Positions 32,793 to 40,556 of a DNA stretch of 52,194 nucleotides are shown here, one piece after another. The DNA is from Smithellaceae bacterium (lineage in GTDB: Bacteria > Desulfobacterota > Syntrophia > Syntrophales > Smithellaceae): NCBI GenBank assembly GCA_030690945.1, contig JAUYFM010000020.1:1-52194 (forward strand). The letters are read 5' to 3'. Every line of letters begins with the position of its first letter. Within the stretch, counting starts at the first letter, position 1. Under the pieces are notes generated by a model, which was not told the origin of the DNA, searched no databases, and worked only from the letters and a program-made list of their open reading frames with translations. The position numbers and the translations under genes are program-made.

Positions 32793-33848
32793 ATGAATGA
32801 AGAAGAAATTATTGACTGGCTGCGCGAAGAAGATGAACAGAAACTGGAGACGCTCTGGCAGCGGGCTAATGAAACACGCATTGCCCATGTGGGCGATCAG
32901 GTCCATCTGCGCGGCCTGATCGAAATATCCAATATCTGCGCCAGGCGTTGCGGCTATTGCGGCATCAGCGCCGATAACCGTCAGATTGAACGCTATCGCA
33001 TGACCGAAGAAGAGATTATGGATTGCGTGCAGAAGGCCGTTGGCTTTGGCTATGGAACCGTCGTCATGCAGGCGGGCGAAGACTACGGCATTACGCGGGA
33101 ATGGATGGCCCATATCATCCGCCGGATCAAGGCCGAAACATCCCTTGCTGTGACCTTGAGCCTCGGGGAACGGCCGGCCGAGGATTTAATGGCCTGGCGT
33201 GAGGCGGGCGCCAACCGGTATCTCATCCGTTTTGAGACTTCCAACCGAATCCTTTATGATCGGATTCATCCGCCTTTGGGAGACAATCCATCGGACCGCT
33301 TTGCAATTCTTGCGAATCTAAAAAAGCTGGGTTACGAAGTGGGCAGCGGCATCATGATCGGCATTCCCGGCCAGATCTACGAAGATCTGGCCCGCGACAT
33401 ACTGGCGTTTCGCAAATTGGATCTCGACATGATCGGTGTCGGCCCATTCATTCCTCACCCTGAAACACCTCTGGGGCAGTGTTTGCCGGATGCTTCAGTG
33501 GATGAACAGGTGCCGAACACTGAAAAAATGACGTATAAAGTTATTGCCCTGACGCGTCTGGTTTGCCCGGAAGCAAATATCCCCAGCACAACGGCTTTGG
33601 CCAGCCTCAACAAGACCGATGGTCGCGAACTGGGTCTCATGCGCGGCGCTAATATCGTGATGCCGAACCTGACGCCGCCGCAGTATCGAGTGATGTATGA
33701 AATCTATCCCAACAAGGCATGCATCAACGAAACGTCCGAGGCCTGCGCCTCCTGCCTTTCCATGCGCATCCTTAATATCGGACGAGCCGTGGGCAGTGGG
33801 CAGGGTGGGAGGTTAAAACGCAATATCCCAATGTCTACAATGACGTGA
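32793..33848 (+). CDS. hydE: [FeFe]-hydrogenase maturase HydE-like radical SAM protein
   Basis: This 351-residue protein has the radical SAM motif C49-x3-C53-x2-C56 (CARRCGYCGI) after RGLIEISNI, as in HydE. Near the C-terminus C310-x7-C318-x2-C321 matches the second cluster site of some HydE proteins. MPNLTPPQYRVMYEIYPNKACI is highly typical. HydE helps build the 2Fe subcluster of [FeFe]-hydrogenase; hydF and hydG are not in the window. The 3' end overlaps thiF (convergent) by 14 bp. A 3' fragment of this gene recurs at 37636-37818, and the two copies diverge right after RLKRN. Confidence 0.88.
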   Translation: MNEEEIIDWLREEDEQKLETLWQRANETRIAHVGDQVHLRGLIEISNICARRCGYCGISADNRQIERYRMTEEEIMDCVQKAVGFGYGTVVMQAGEDYGITREWMAHIIRRIKAETSLAVTLSLGERPAEDLMAWREAGANRYLIRFETSNRILYDRIHPPLGDNPSDRFAILANLKKLGYEVGSGIMIGIPGQIYEDLARDILAFRKLDLDMIGVGPFIPHPETPLGQCLPDASVDEQVPNTEKMTYKVIALTRLVCPEANIPSTTALASLNKTDGRELGLMRGANIVMPNLTPPQYRVMYEIYPNKACINETSEACASCLSMRILNIGRAVGSGQGGRLKRNIPMSTMT

Positions 33849-34449
33849 TACGGCTACAGGCATACTCCAGAATCACATCGGCCTGTTTCGCTGCGGCGAT
33901 GTTTACCCTTGGCGATAGCGCAGGTTTCGTTGTGATATCAGATTGCAGATCACCGATGATGATCAGGTTTTCCTTGATACGATGTATTCTAATATCGTCA
34001 CTTTGCCCGTATCCGCCCAGTCCGGAAACGGAAACGATCAATTTATTAAGCGGTAAAAGCGCGGCGACCAGAGAGCTCTTTATTTCCGGCCGGTCAAGGC
34101 ACTCGGCTACAACATCGCAATCGATGAACAGGCTCGCAAAGTTATTTTCATCCAGGCGGATCGCTGCAATCTCAAGATCGATTAACGGATTGATTCGCAG
34201 GAGATTCAGCTTCAGGGCTTCGACTTTGACCATTCCCACCTGATCTGCAAAATAAAACTGCCGGTCCAGATTTCCCGGTTCAATCCTGTCGAAATCCACG
34301 ATTTTCAGCTTTTGAAATCCCGATCGGATGAGGTTTGCCGCGCAGTTGGAGCCCAAACCGCCCGCGCCGGCCAGGCCGATCTTTATCCCCTGAACCTTGC
34401 GGAGATGATCGCTGCCGATTTTTGAAATTAATGCGTCTCGAAATATCAT
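33835..34449 (-). CDS. thiF: ThiS adenylyltransferase
   Basis: The ATG at 34449 (MIFRDALISKIG) lies 2 bp after the thiH stop and is preferred; a TTG at 34467 would overlap thiH. The product is 204 residues, the short ThiF type. The nucleotide-binding IKIGLAGAGGLGSN is at residues 22-35, then KIVDFDRIEPGNLDRQ for ATP/Mg contact, and ECLDRPEIK with a candidate catalytic Cys. It adenylates the ThiS C-terminus so sulfur can be loaded. Last gene of the thiazole operon; its 3' end overlaps hydE tail to tail. Confidence 0.9.
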   Translation of the reverse strand: MIFRDALISKIGSDHLRKVQGIKIGLAGAGGLGSNCAANLIRSGFQKLKIVDFDRIEPGNLDRQFYFADQVGMVKVEALKLNLLRINPLIDLEIAAIRLDENNFASLFIDCDVVAECLDRPEIKSSLVAALLPLNKLIVSVSGLGGYGQSDDIRIHRIKENLIIIGDLQSDITTKPALSPRVNIAAAKQADVILEYACSRITSL

Positions 34450-34451
34450 AG

Positions 34452-35564
34452 TTAAATAGGACACCAATCACTTAAAATAGGATCGTATCCTTTATCCCGG
34501 AGGCTTACAATCATTTCCGCGATGCTTCGATGATCGGCGATCTCGAACTGGCGAAAGGCATCGTACTGACCGCCCGTGGCGATACGTTCGCCGACGCCGG
34601 TTGAGGAACCTGCCGATAAACGGGTAATTCCCAATGGCACGAGGTTATCTCTGAGTTGCGAGTTTTCCCGTGTGGAGAGGGATATCCCCAGCCTGGGCAG
34701 GAAAAGCCGTAAGGCGATGATGATCTGGACCAGATCCTTGTCGCTGACTATCGAGAGTGGCTTGAACTTTCCTGCGTGGGGTCTCAATCTCGGAACCGAA
34801 ACGCCAATTTCCACGTCCGGGAATCTATCCTGAAGGTAGTGTGCATGCAGCCCTGCAAAGAAGACTTCTTTTCTCCAGTCGCTCAGACCAAGCAGCGCAC
34901 CGATCGTCACTTGCCGCATCCGGCATCCGGCCCCTCGTTCCGGGGCCGCCAGTCTGAATCTGAAATCCTTTTTTGGGCCGCTTTGGTGAATCCGGTCATA
35001 AATCTTCTCGTCATAGGTTTCCTGATAGATGGTGAGTCCGTCGACGCCCTGGGCCACCAGGCTTTCGTATTCGGCTTCCGTGAGGGGATACACTTCGATG
35101 GCGATGGAATGAAAATAGCGTTTAAGAATTCCGACACAGTCCCGAAGATAGGCGACGGGGCTTTCTTTCCGCGATTCGCCCGTCAGGAGGAGGATGTGCC
35201 GCAGTCCCGTTGCGGCGATGAAGGCGGCTTCCCGCTCGACTTCCTTCAGAGTAAGCTTCGTCCGTGCGATGGGGTTCTTCGCGTTGAAGCTGCAATAGAG
35301 GCACTGATTGTCGCAATGGTCCGATACATACAGCGGCGTATAAAGTTGAATCGTTTTGCCGAAATGACGCAGGGTCGTCTCATGCGCCTTTTGGGCCAAA
35401 GGCTCCAGATGCTTTCCGGCCGCAGGCGAAAGCAGGGTCAGGAAATCCATGAGTCCCATGTTTTCGCGAGTCATGGCCCGTTCGACATCACGATCCGACA
35501 GGGCGCCGAACAGGTTGATGAAGTCTATATCTTTGTTTTTGCAAAAGGTGTCGTAAAAATCCAT
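34452..35564 (-). CDS. thiH: 2-iminoacetate synthase (tyrosine lyase)
   Basis: This 370-residue radical SAM enzyme cleaves tyrosine to dehydroglycine for thiazole formation. The cluster motif is C84-x3-C88-x2-C91 (CDNQCLYCSF). LRHILLLTGESRKESPVAYL and DGLTIYQETYDEKIYDRIH are characteristic of ThiH and HydG; the C-terminus ends before the extra HydG cluster domain, so ThiH is the right call. Dependence on ThiH instead of the oxidase ThiO agrees with anaerobic life. Its ATG overlaps the thiG stop. Confidence 0.93.
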   Translation of the reverse strand: MDFYDTFCKNKDIDFINLFGALSDRDVERAMTRENMGLMDFLTLLSPAAGKHLEPLAQKAHETTLRHFGKTIQLYTPLYVSDHCDNQCLYCSFNAKNPIARTKLTLKEVEREAAFIAATGLRHILLLTGESRKESPVAYLRDCVGILKRYFHSIAIEVYPLTEAEYESLVAQGVDGLTIYQETYDEKIYDRIHQSGPKKDFRFRLAAPERGAGCRMRQVTIGALLGLSDWRKEVFFAGLHAHYLQDRFPDVEIGVSVPRLRPHAGKFKPLSIVSDKDLVQIIIALRLFLPRLGISLSTRENSQLRDNLVPLGITRLSAGSSTGVGERIATGGQYDAFRQFEIADHRSIAEMIVSLRDKGYDPILSDWCPI

Positions 35565-36355
35565 TATGCGCTCTTATGGTCATCCCTGAGAAAACCCGTT
35601 AACGGTGAAGAGGCGCTGGCCCGTATGGATTCTTCGGGCAGGCCGCTTAAGTAAGCGCGCCTTCCCGCCTGCACGGCCATACGGAATGCCCTGGCGATTT
35701 CCACGGGGTTTCCGGAGACGGCAATGGCCGTATTGACGAGCACCGCCGCGCATCCCATCTCCATGCAGATGCAGGCATCCGAAGGTTTGCCCAGTCCGGC
35801 ATCTACAATAATCGGCGCTTTGATTTCATGGATCAGGATCTCCACGAGTTCTTTGGTTCGTAAGCCCCGGTTCGATCCGATAGGCGAACCCAGCGGCATC
35901 ACCGCCGCTGCGCCGCAATCGGCAAGCCTTCTGGCGACGGACAAGTCCGGGCTCATGTAGGGAAAGACGACAAATCCCTCCTTTACCAGCGTTTCCGTCG
36001 CCTTCAGTGTTTCCAGATTATCAGGGAGGAGGTACTTGCTGTCCGCCACAACTTCCACCTTGATCCAGTTACCTGCACCACTGGCTTTGGCGAGGCGGGC
36101 AATGCGAATGGCTTCATCGGCATTTCTGGCGCCGGAGGTATTGACCATGACCCTGCATTTGGGAGGGATGTAATCCAGAATGGATTCCACGGGCGCGCTG
36201 CTGTCCACCCTTCTTAAGGCAACCGTTGTGACATCAGCGTCAGCCGCCACCAGCACATCCTGCATCATCCGGTTGCCGGAGTATTTTCCCGTGCCGACAA
36301 ACAACCGGTTGTTGATTTCAACGTCCCCGATTTTCAAAATATCTTCCACTTCCAT
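35564..36355 (-). CDS. thiG: Thiazole synthase
   Basis: This 263-residue TIM barrel forms thiazole phosphate from deoxyxylulose phosphate, dehydroglycine and ThiS thiocarboxylate. Motifs are [51 protein letters not shown] (with the Schiff-base Lys), [14 protein letters not shown] and [13 protein letters not shown]. It follows thiS by 3 bp and overlaps thiH, so the whole operon is translationally coupled. Confidence 0.95.
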   Translation of the reverse strand: MEVEDILKIGDVEINNRLFVGTGKYSGNRMMQDVLVAADADVTTVALRRVDSSAPVESILDYIPPKCRVMVNTSGARNADEAIRIARLAKASGAGNWIKVEVVADSKYLLPDNLETLKATETLVKEGFVVFPYMSPDLSVARRLADCGAAAVMPLGSPIGSNRGLRTKELVEILIHEIKAPIIVDAGLGKPSDACICMEMGCAAVLVNTAIAVSGNPVEIARAFRMAVQAGRRAYLSGLPEESIRASASSPLTGFLRDDHKSA

Positions 36356-36358
36356 TGC

Positions 36359-36562
36359 TCATCCTCCTCCGACAAAACTGATGATTTCGATCTGATCATG
36401 TTCCCGTACGTAAACGGTTGCCCATTTCTCCCGGGGGATGATCTCAAGATTGACTTCCATGACGACCCTTTCCGGTACGAGCCCTTTTCCCGTGACGAGT
36501 TCCTGTAAATTGATGGTCCCTTGAGAAAGAACCACATTCTCACCGTTAATCCGAATGTTCAT
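36359..36562 (-). CDS. thiS: Sulfur carrier protein ThiS
   Basis: This 67-residue ubiquitin-like protein starts MNIRINGENV and ends SFVGGG. The terminal Gly-Gly is adenylated by ThiF and converted to a thiocarboxylate. Length and the strand-rich sequence fit ThiS well. It overlaps thiE by 4 bp (ATGA). Confidence 0.93.
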   Translation of the reverse strand: MNIRINGENVVLSQGTINLQELVTGKGLVPERVVMEVNLEIIPREKWATVYVREHDQIEIISFVGGG

Positions 36563-37206
36563 ATCCGCATCCCCTTACGGCTCATTAATTTCTCCTTATA
36601 CCAATTCACTTGGGCCGGGATATCCGCAGCCTGCATGATATCGCGAATCAAGGCCACGCGTGTCGCCCCTGTGGAAAGAACGATATCCAGATTGGCCGCA
36701 TGGATACCGCCGATCAGGAAAACGGGTTTCACCGCCGCTTGGAGAAGGGATTTTACATGGCCGGTTCCGATGGAATAGTCTTTTGTTTGTGTGGGAAAGA
36801 CAGGGCCAAAGGCGAGGTAATCGACATCCGCTTCGTTTCCATGACGGAATTGCTCCGGAGAATGCGTGGACAGGCCGATGATCTTGTCCGGTCCGACAAT
36901 GCGGCGCACCTGTCCAATCGGATAGCGCGCCATGTCTTCCTGTCCCAGATGGACGCCGTCCGCGTCGAGTTCGCAGGCAAGATGGGGATCGTCATTGATG
37001 ATAAAGACAACACCGTTTTTTCTGCACAGAACGCCCAGGGCCTTGCCCAGACTGACAAGCTCTTCGCGGGACCTCTGCTTTTCCCGCATTTGCAGGATAT
37101 CGATGCCGCCGGCAATGGCCTGTTGTGCAATAGACACAAGCGGCTTGCCCATGCCGTATTCTTCAGTGAGGACGAGATAAAGACGGTGATCCGAAGTGAT
37201 TTGCAT
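36559..37206 (-). CDS. thiE: Thiamine-phosphate synthase (copy 2)
   Basis: This 215-residue barrel has ILQMREKQRSREELV, FIINDDPHLACELDADGVHLGQEDM, YLAFGPVFPTQTKDYSIG and PVFLIGGIHAANLD. It is clearly diverged from the copy at 12114-12734. It is first in the de novo thiazole operon, right after a TPP riboswitch and terminator, so it couples the thiazole made by ThiSGHF. The start ATG at 37206 lies very close to the terminator T-run. Confidence 0.93.
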   Translation of the reverse strand: MQITSDHRLYLVLTEEYGMGKPLVSIAQQAIAGGIDILQMREKQRSREELVSLGKALGVLCRKNGVVFIINDDPHLACELDADGVHLGQEDMARYPIGQVRRIVGPDKIIGLSTHSPEQFRHGNEADVDYLAFGPVFPTQTKDYSIGTGHVKSLLQAAVKPVFLIGGIHAANLDIVLSTGATRVALIRDIMQAADIPAQVNWYKEKLMSRKGMRI

Positions 37207-37210
37207 AAAA

Positions 37211-37248
37211 TAAAAAAACCCTTATGGCTTGGTATCAAGGCATAAGGG
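37211..37248 (-). terminator. Riboswitch-controlled terminator before thiE
   Basis: On the minus strand CCCTTATG pairs with CATAAGGG (plus-strand 37241-37248 and 37219-37226), followed by seven T. It lies between the TPP aptamer and thiE. Confidence 0.88.
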
Positions 37249-37261
37249 GTGATTCACTCTT

Positions 37262-37356
37262 GCAATCCCTCCGCCGGTATAACCCGGATCAGGTATTGAG
37301 GGTCTTCCGCTTTTTCCGCGGAACTCTCAGGCCGAAAACACGACCTCCCCTTATGC
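37262..37356 (-). ncRNA. TPP riboswitch of the thiazole operon
   Basis: Minus-strand sequence contains AAGGGGAGG near the 5' end, GCCTGAGAGTT, then CCTCAATACCTGATCCGGGTTATACCGGCGGAGGGA, the conserved TPP aptamer (the last element is quoted in parts: ACCTGATCCGGGTTA, CCGGCGGAGGGA). GCATAAGGGG at the aptamer 5' end (plus-strand 37347-37356) can also pair with CCCCTTATGC in the terminator arm, a likely antiterminator. It regulates thiE-thiS-thiG-thiH-thiF. Confidence 0.93.
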
Positions 37357-37447
37357 GTTTGTGAATGCTTCATAACCATATCTTTCATTTCCTGTCAATA
37401 ACCGGGTTTTCAATGGCTGGTAGATCGGCGCGTTAGCTGTGTCATCT

Positions 37448-37632
37448 TTATAGTGAATACTGTTCAGGACGCCTAATCACAAATGAATCAAGGTTGTCTT
37501 CCATTGAGAAGACGTAAGCATTCATGATAACCGGTCGCGTAACTCCCATATCTGCTCCGATTGCCATCCACAATGTTGCGATGTTGACGAGGGCCATACC
37601 CATGAATAGCACAAGCAGAATCGATATTCTGG
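37448..37632 (-). pseudogene. Membrane-protein C-terminal fragment, unrecognised
   Basis: The minus strand has an open frame ending at 37448 that reads ARISILLVLFMGMALVNIATLWMAIGADMGV, then TRPVIMNAYVFSMEDNLDSF, with one clear TM-like stretch and no start or ribosome site. It abuts the hydE scrap on the other strand at about 37635. The sequence composition looks like real protein, so it is probably the surviving 3' end of a membrane protein gene. I do not recognise it. Confidence 0.4.
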
Positions 37633-37635
37633 CGG

Positions 37636-37818
37636 ATGATGCCCAACCTGACGCCGCCGCAATATCGGGTGATGTACGAAATCTATCCCAACAAGGCGTG
37701 CATCAATGAAACGTCAGAGGCTTGCGCCTCCTGTCTTTCCATGCGCATCCTTAATATCGGACGAGCCGTGGGCAGCGGGCAGGGTGGAAGGTTAAAACGC
37801 AATTTACGAAGGCATTGA
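37636..37818 (+). pseudogene. hydE 3' fragment
   Basis: It reads MMPNLTPPQYRVMYEIYPNK, then CINETSEACASCLSMRI and SGQGGRLKRN, nearly identical to the end of intact hydE (33658-33824) at protein level and about 93 percent at DNA level. After RLKRN the two copies differ (LRRH here, IPMSTMT in the gene). The radical SAM half is missing, so it is not functional. From 37819 to 38066 no gene is seen; 38005-38033 resembles part of the palindromic element at 12764. Confidence 0.88.
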
Positions 37819-38066
37819 TAGATATTTCAGGGAATTATATACTTGATTAACCCAAGTCGGTGGGTATCTTTTTCTTGTTTGCGTAAACATTTGCTAAATC
37901 ATCAATTTTTATTTTGAATTTCGTCCCATGGTTTCTTAGCGCGGAGCCAGCTCCTTTAAACCGGTCACTTCGATTAATCGGAGTCTTTCATCAGAAAACT
38001 TTAAAGATTTCTCGGCGCTTCGCTCCACGAAATGGTAAAGAGTATAAAAATATTCGCAGATATCAA

Positions 38067-38300
38067 TTAATTACCCAAAGGCCTGATTTCTTCTATTTCT
38101 ACTTTGTTCAACAGAGCAGCTTCAATTTTACTTTGGATTGTAGGATCAAAGCGCAAACAGATTCCGCAATCCGAACTGATATGCTTAGGTATGGGAATCA
38201 GTTTATGCGACACGCCTTCCTGCTTGAGAATTTTCTCCGCTTTCAGGGCGTAACTTACTGCTTTGAAGAGCATTACAAAATATAGCGGCTGTTCTTTCAT
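38067..38300 (-). CDS. DUF3343 protein (putative Se/S carrier-like)
   Basis: This 77-residue protein begins YFVMLFKAVSYALKAEKILKQEGVSHKLIPIPKHISSDCGICLRF. The KxVxxALKAEKxLKxxGxxxKLIPxPRxxSSDCGxCxRF pattern is DUF3343, a family often found next to selenium-metabolism YedF and thought to carry sulfur or selenium on its Cys. The DCGIC Cys pair is intact. It overlaps yedF by 4 bp. Confidence 0.88.
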   Translation of the reverse strand: MKEQPLYFVMLFKAVSYALKAEKILKQEGVSHKLIPIPKHISSDCGICLRFDPTIQSKIEAALLNKVEIEEIRPLGN

Positions 38301-38911
38301 GGTATGAGTAACCGCCCTGCCTTGCTCATGATTCCGGCAATATCATACATATTCGATACAACGCCTGCGCCTAATTGCTCTTTAGCCTCAAAATAATTCA
38401 GGCAAGTGCCGCAAACAAGCAGCACTACACCGGCCGCCACCAGCTCTTTTAAATCATCAAGCACTTCGGATTCCTGCAAAGCGAGCTTAACACCAGTGTT
38501 ATAGAATATCATGATATCTGGTTTTTCAGTCTGTGCGGCGATGGTATGAAGAAATGTTTTGATCAAAACATGTCCGAGTTCATCATTGCCCCGTCCCATT
38601 TTGTCTGCGGAAATTACAATGACAAAAGGTCCGGATTGCGCAGGCGCAGCGCCACACGACGGAGCAAACCCTTCTTTTGCCGGAGTTGCACTCGTCTTCC
38701 GTATAAAATGTACTTCGTAAGTGCCATTACTTTTCTTTTCAATTCGCACATCGCAGCTCAGTTTTTCGCCTAAACGCTTGATATTTTCCAGAGCTGTATC
38801 GTTATCGACAATCACCACAACTCGATCATTAGATTCTATCGCCTGTTTAGCCAGGACAACGGGCTGAGGACAGATTAATCCCCTGGCATCAACTATCTTC
38901 GTATCTTTCAT
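38297..38911 (-). CDS. yedF: YedF, sulfurtransferase-like selenium metabolism protein
   Basis: This 204-residue protein has an N-terminal TusA-like domain with the CPxP active site (DARGLICPQPVVLAKQAI). After a linker with CGAA comes a DsrE-like domain (PFVIVISADKMGRGNDELGHVLIKTFLHTI, VLLVCGTCLNYF) with a conserved Cys pair, the usual YedF fusion. It is associated with selenium-using anaerobes, but its biochemical step is not settled. It lies between the double-cubane protein and DUF3343. Confidence 0.9.
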   Translation of the reverse strand: MKDTKIVDARGLICPQPVVLAKQAIESNDRVVVIVDNDTALENIKRLGEKLSCDVRIEKKSNGTYEVHFIRKTSATPAKEGFAPSCGAAPAQSGPFVIVISADKMGRGNDELGHVLIKTFLHTIAAQTEKPDIMIFYNTGVKLALQESEVLDDLKELVAAGVVLLVCGTCLNYFEAKEQLGAGVVSNMYDIAGIMSKAGRLLIP

Positions 38912-39005
38912 TTGATAACCTCCATTTACTTAACTGTTTAAAAAGGCAGCAGCCGGTCGTGCTGACCATGAACCAATATCAACTCTTTCGATGATCATAA
39001 AAACT

Positions 39006-40172
39006 TTACTTTTTCGGTATTATTTCTAACAGGGCTTCCACACGGGTGCGGATCTGCTCCACATCTCCTTGTGAATAATCTGTTTCGATTTTGAGGAAGG
39101 GTAGCTTGTGTTTACTTGTGACGTACTCTTTGATTTTGTGGGATTCCACATTGTAAGAATGACACGCATGTAGAACCACATCGACAATGACGTCCGGATG
39201 AAAACGCGCAATCAATTTGTCGAGTTCCAAAAGTCTACGGCTATTCGGCGTCATGCAGGAACAGGGCAACTCCAGATACCGGCGCGAGAGAGCGGCATAG
39301 GGATCGGATGTTCCTTCAGTAATAGCATTATTGTAGGGTTTCATTCCCGTGCAGGAATCCAGTGCTACAATGACCGCGCCCGCTTCTTCAATGATTTTAA
39401 AAACTTTGGTTGCGTCGCCGCCTACCGGGCAGCCTGTGACTAAAACCCTGGGCGACGTTGCATGTCCATGATAGATACCATCGGCAACACGTTTTTCCAG
39501 CTTGGCGATGCAACTGTTAAGCAATGGCAGCATATCTTGAGTCGTCGAAGCCTGGCCCAAATATGTAAGGTCATATAGTTCGATCCAGGAGACAACAGAC
39601 GGCTTATGAGCGGCAAAATCGAATATTTTGTTCATGAGAAGGTTTTTTTTATTGGTAGCCTTGATTTCCTGTTCCACATCCTTGTCGTCTATTTTGCGGC
39701 CAAAAGTTGTCTCCAGAAACCCTTTGAGTTTTTTGATCATGACCGTCCAGTTATCCAGGGCTTCCTTTTGATCAGGGAGTTGGGGCAGATCCATCACATG
39801 CATCGGCTTGATGTCCGAGATTAGCTCGAACATTTTTTTCTTGCCATCACAGGTCGTTTCGGCAATCACCGCCTCCGATATTGAGAAAAATGGACAGGTG
39901 TCTGTTTTAATAAAGCCATAACTGGATTTAATGAGCGGACAGAGATTTGCCGGCAGCACGGTTTCCGCCGCTTCAATGGTCTTATTCGCAAATGCGCACA
40001 AAACAGCAGGTGCTGCATTGGCAGCCCGGATCAACTCCAACGGGGCATAACAGCAATAAATTCCTACAATATTCTTTCCTTTTTCTCTCTGTTCCTGAAG
40101 ATAACCCAAGGTACGTTTTGTTGCTTCACCTGCAAAACCGTCATTAACTAGTGGTTCGACTCCTGCTTCCAT
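39006..40172 (-). CDS. Double-cubane-cluster 2-hydroxyacyl-CoA dehydratase-like reductase
   Basis: The start is set at the ATG at 40172 (MEAGVEPLVND), which has AAAGGAG 8 bases upstream; the frame extends 9 codons further but reads through the ribosome site. The product is 388 residues of the HgdB/YjiM family: GIYCCYAPLELIRAANAAP, NLCPLIKSSYGFI, TDTCPFFSISEAVIAETTCDGKKKM, VTGCPVGGD and HACHSYNVES supply cluster Cys. This subgroup can carry a double-cubane 8Fe-9S cluster and does low-potential reductions, needing an ATPase activator that is not nearby. It precedes yedF by 94 bp in a cluster seen in many anaerobes. Confidence 0.85.
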   Translation of the reverse strand: MEAGVEPLVNDGFAGEATKRTLGYLQEQREKGKNIVGIYCCYAPLELIRAANAAPAVLCAFANKTIEAAETVLPANLCPLIKSSYGFIKTDTCPFFSISEAVIAETTCDGKKKMFELISDIKPMHVMDLPQLPDQKEALDNWTVMIKKLKGFLETTFGRKIDDKDVEQEIKATNKKNLLMNKIFDFAAHKPSVVSWIELYDLTYLGQASTTQDMLPLLNSCIAKLEKRVADGIYHGHATSPRVLVTGCPVGGDATKVFKIIEEAGAVIVALDSCTGMKPYNNAITEGTSDPYAALSRRYLELPCSCMTPNSRRLLELDKLIARFHPDVIVDVVLHACHSYNVESHKIKEYVTSKHKLPFLKIETDYSQGDVEQIRTRVEALLEIIPKK

Positions 40173-40200
40173 AATGATTACTCCTTTGTATAATTTCATT

Positions 40201-40217
40201 TATCGGATGCACCGATA
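40201..40217. promoter_or_regulatory. Palindrome upstream of the double-cubane gene
   Basis: TATCGG-ATGCA-CCGATA is a perfect 6+5+6 palindrome 29 bp before the start codon at 40172. It may be an operator or an mRNA 5' hairpin. Confidence 0.4.
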
Positions 40218-40236
40218 TATTATTTTTTAGCATATA

Positions 40237-40290
40237 TCCAATAGATAATAGTTATGCTATGCGAAGTATTATTACTTTTATCTATTTGGA
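40237..40290. repeat. Long imperfect inverted repeat in the divergent intergenic region
   Basis: TCCAATAGATAA (40237-40248) faces TTATCTATTTGGA (40278-40290), one base different in length, and pairing continues weakly inward. It lies between the leftward double-cubane operon and the rightward Rrf2 gene. The rest of 40173-40556 has no supported gene; a minus-strand frame at 40338-40490 (ending LSGDIIESDENIC) may be a relic. Confidence 0.4.
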
Positions 40291-40493
40291 TGAACTAGAG
40301 GAATTAGAGAGATATTAGGGGTAAATTCATTACTCTATTAGCAAATATTCTCGTCGCTTTCGATAATATCGCCGGACAACTTCATGTGGAAGTAAATCGC
40401 GCCTATGGGAGAACTCTGGAGATAATCTTGGATGGGATAGTCAACCAATATTTTAAATCGGTGTGACTTAAATAGAGGCATAAAAATATTTTC

Positions 40494-40534
40494 TTGACAT
40501 TGGCCGCTAATTATAATATCTACCATTCCAATGG
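40494..40534 (+). promoter_or_regulatory. Promoter and palindrome of the Rrf2 gene
   Basis: TTGACA (40494-40499) and, 17 bp on, TATCTA (40517-40522) make a plausible promoter. CCATT-CC-AATGG (40523-40534) is a perfect palindrome right after the -10, a position suited to autorepression by Rrf2. Confidence 0.45.
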
Positions 40535-40556
40535 AAAACATAGAGATTGAAAAATC

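Noticed and set aside
34452-35564. HydG instead of ThiH
   Set aside because: The C-terminal extra cluster domain of HydG is absent and the gene is inside a thiSGHF operon.
40512-40517. A perfect TATAAT near the Rrf2 gene
   Set aside because: It is only 12 bp from TTGACA, too close to serve as its -10; the TATCTA 17 bp away fits better.
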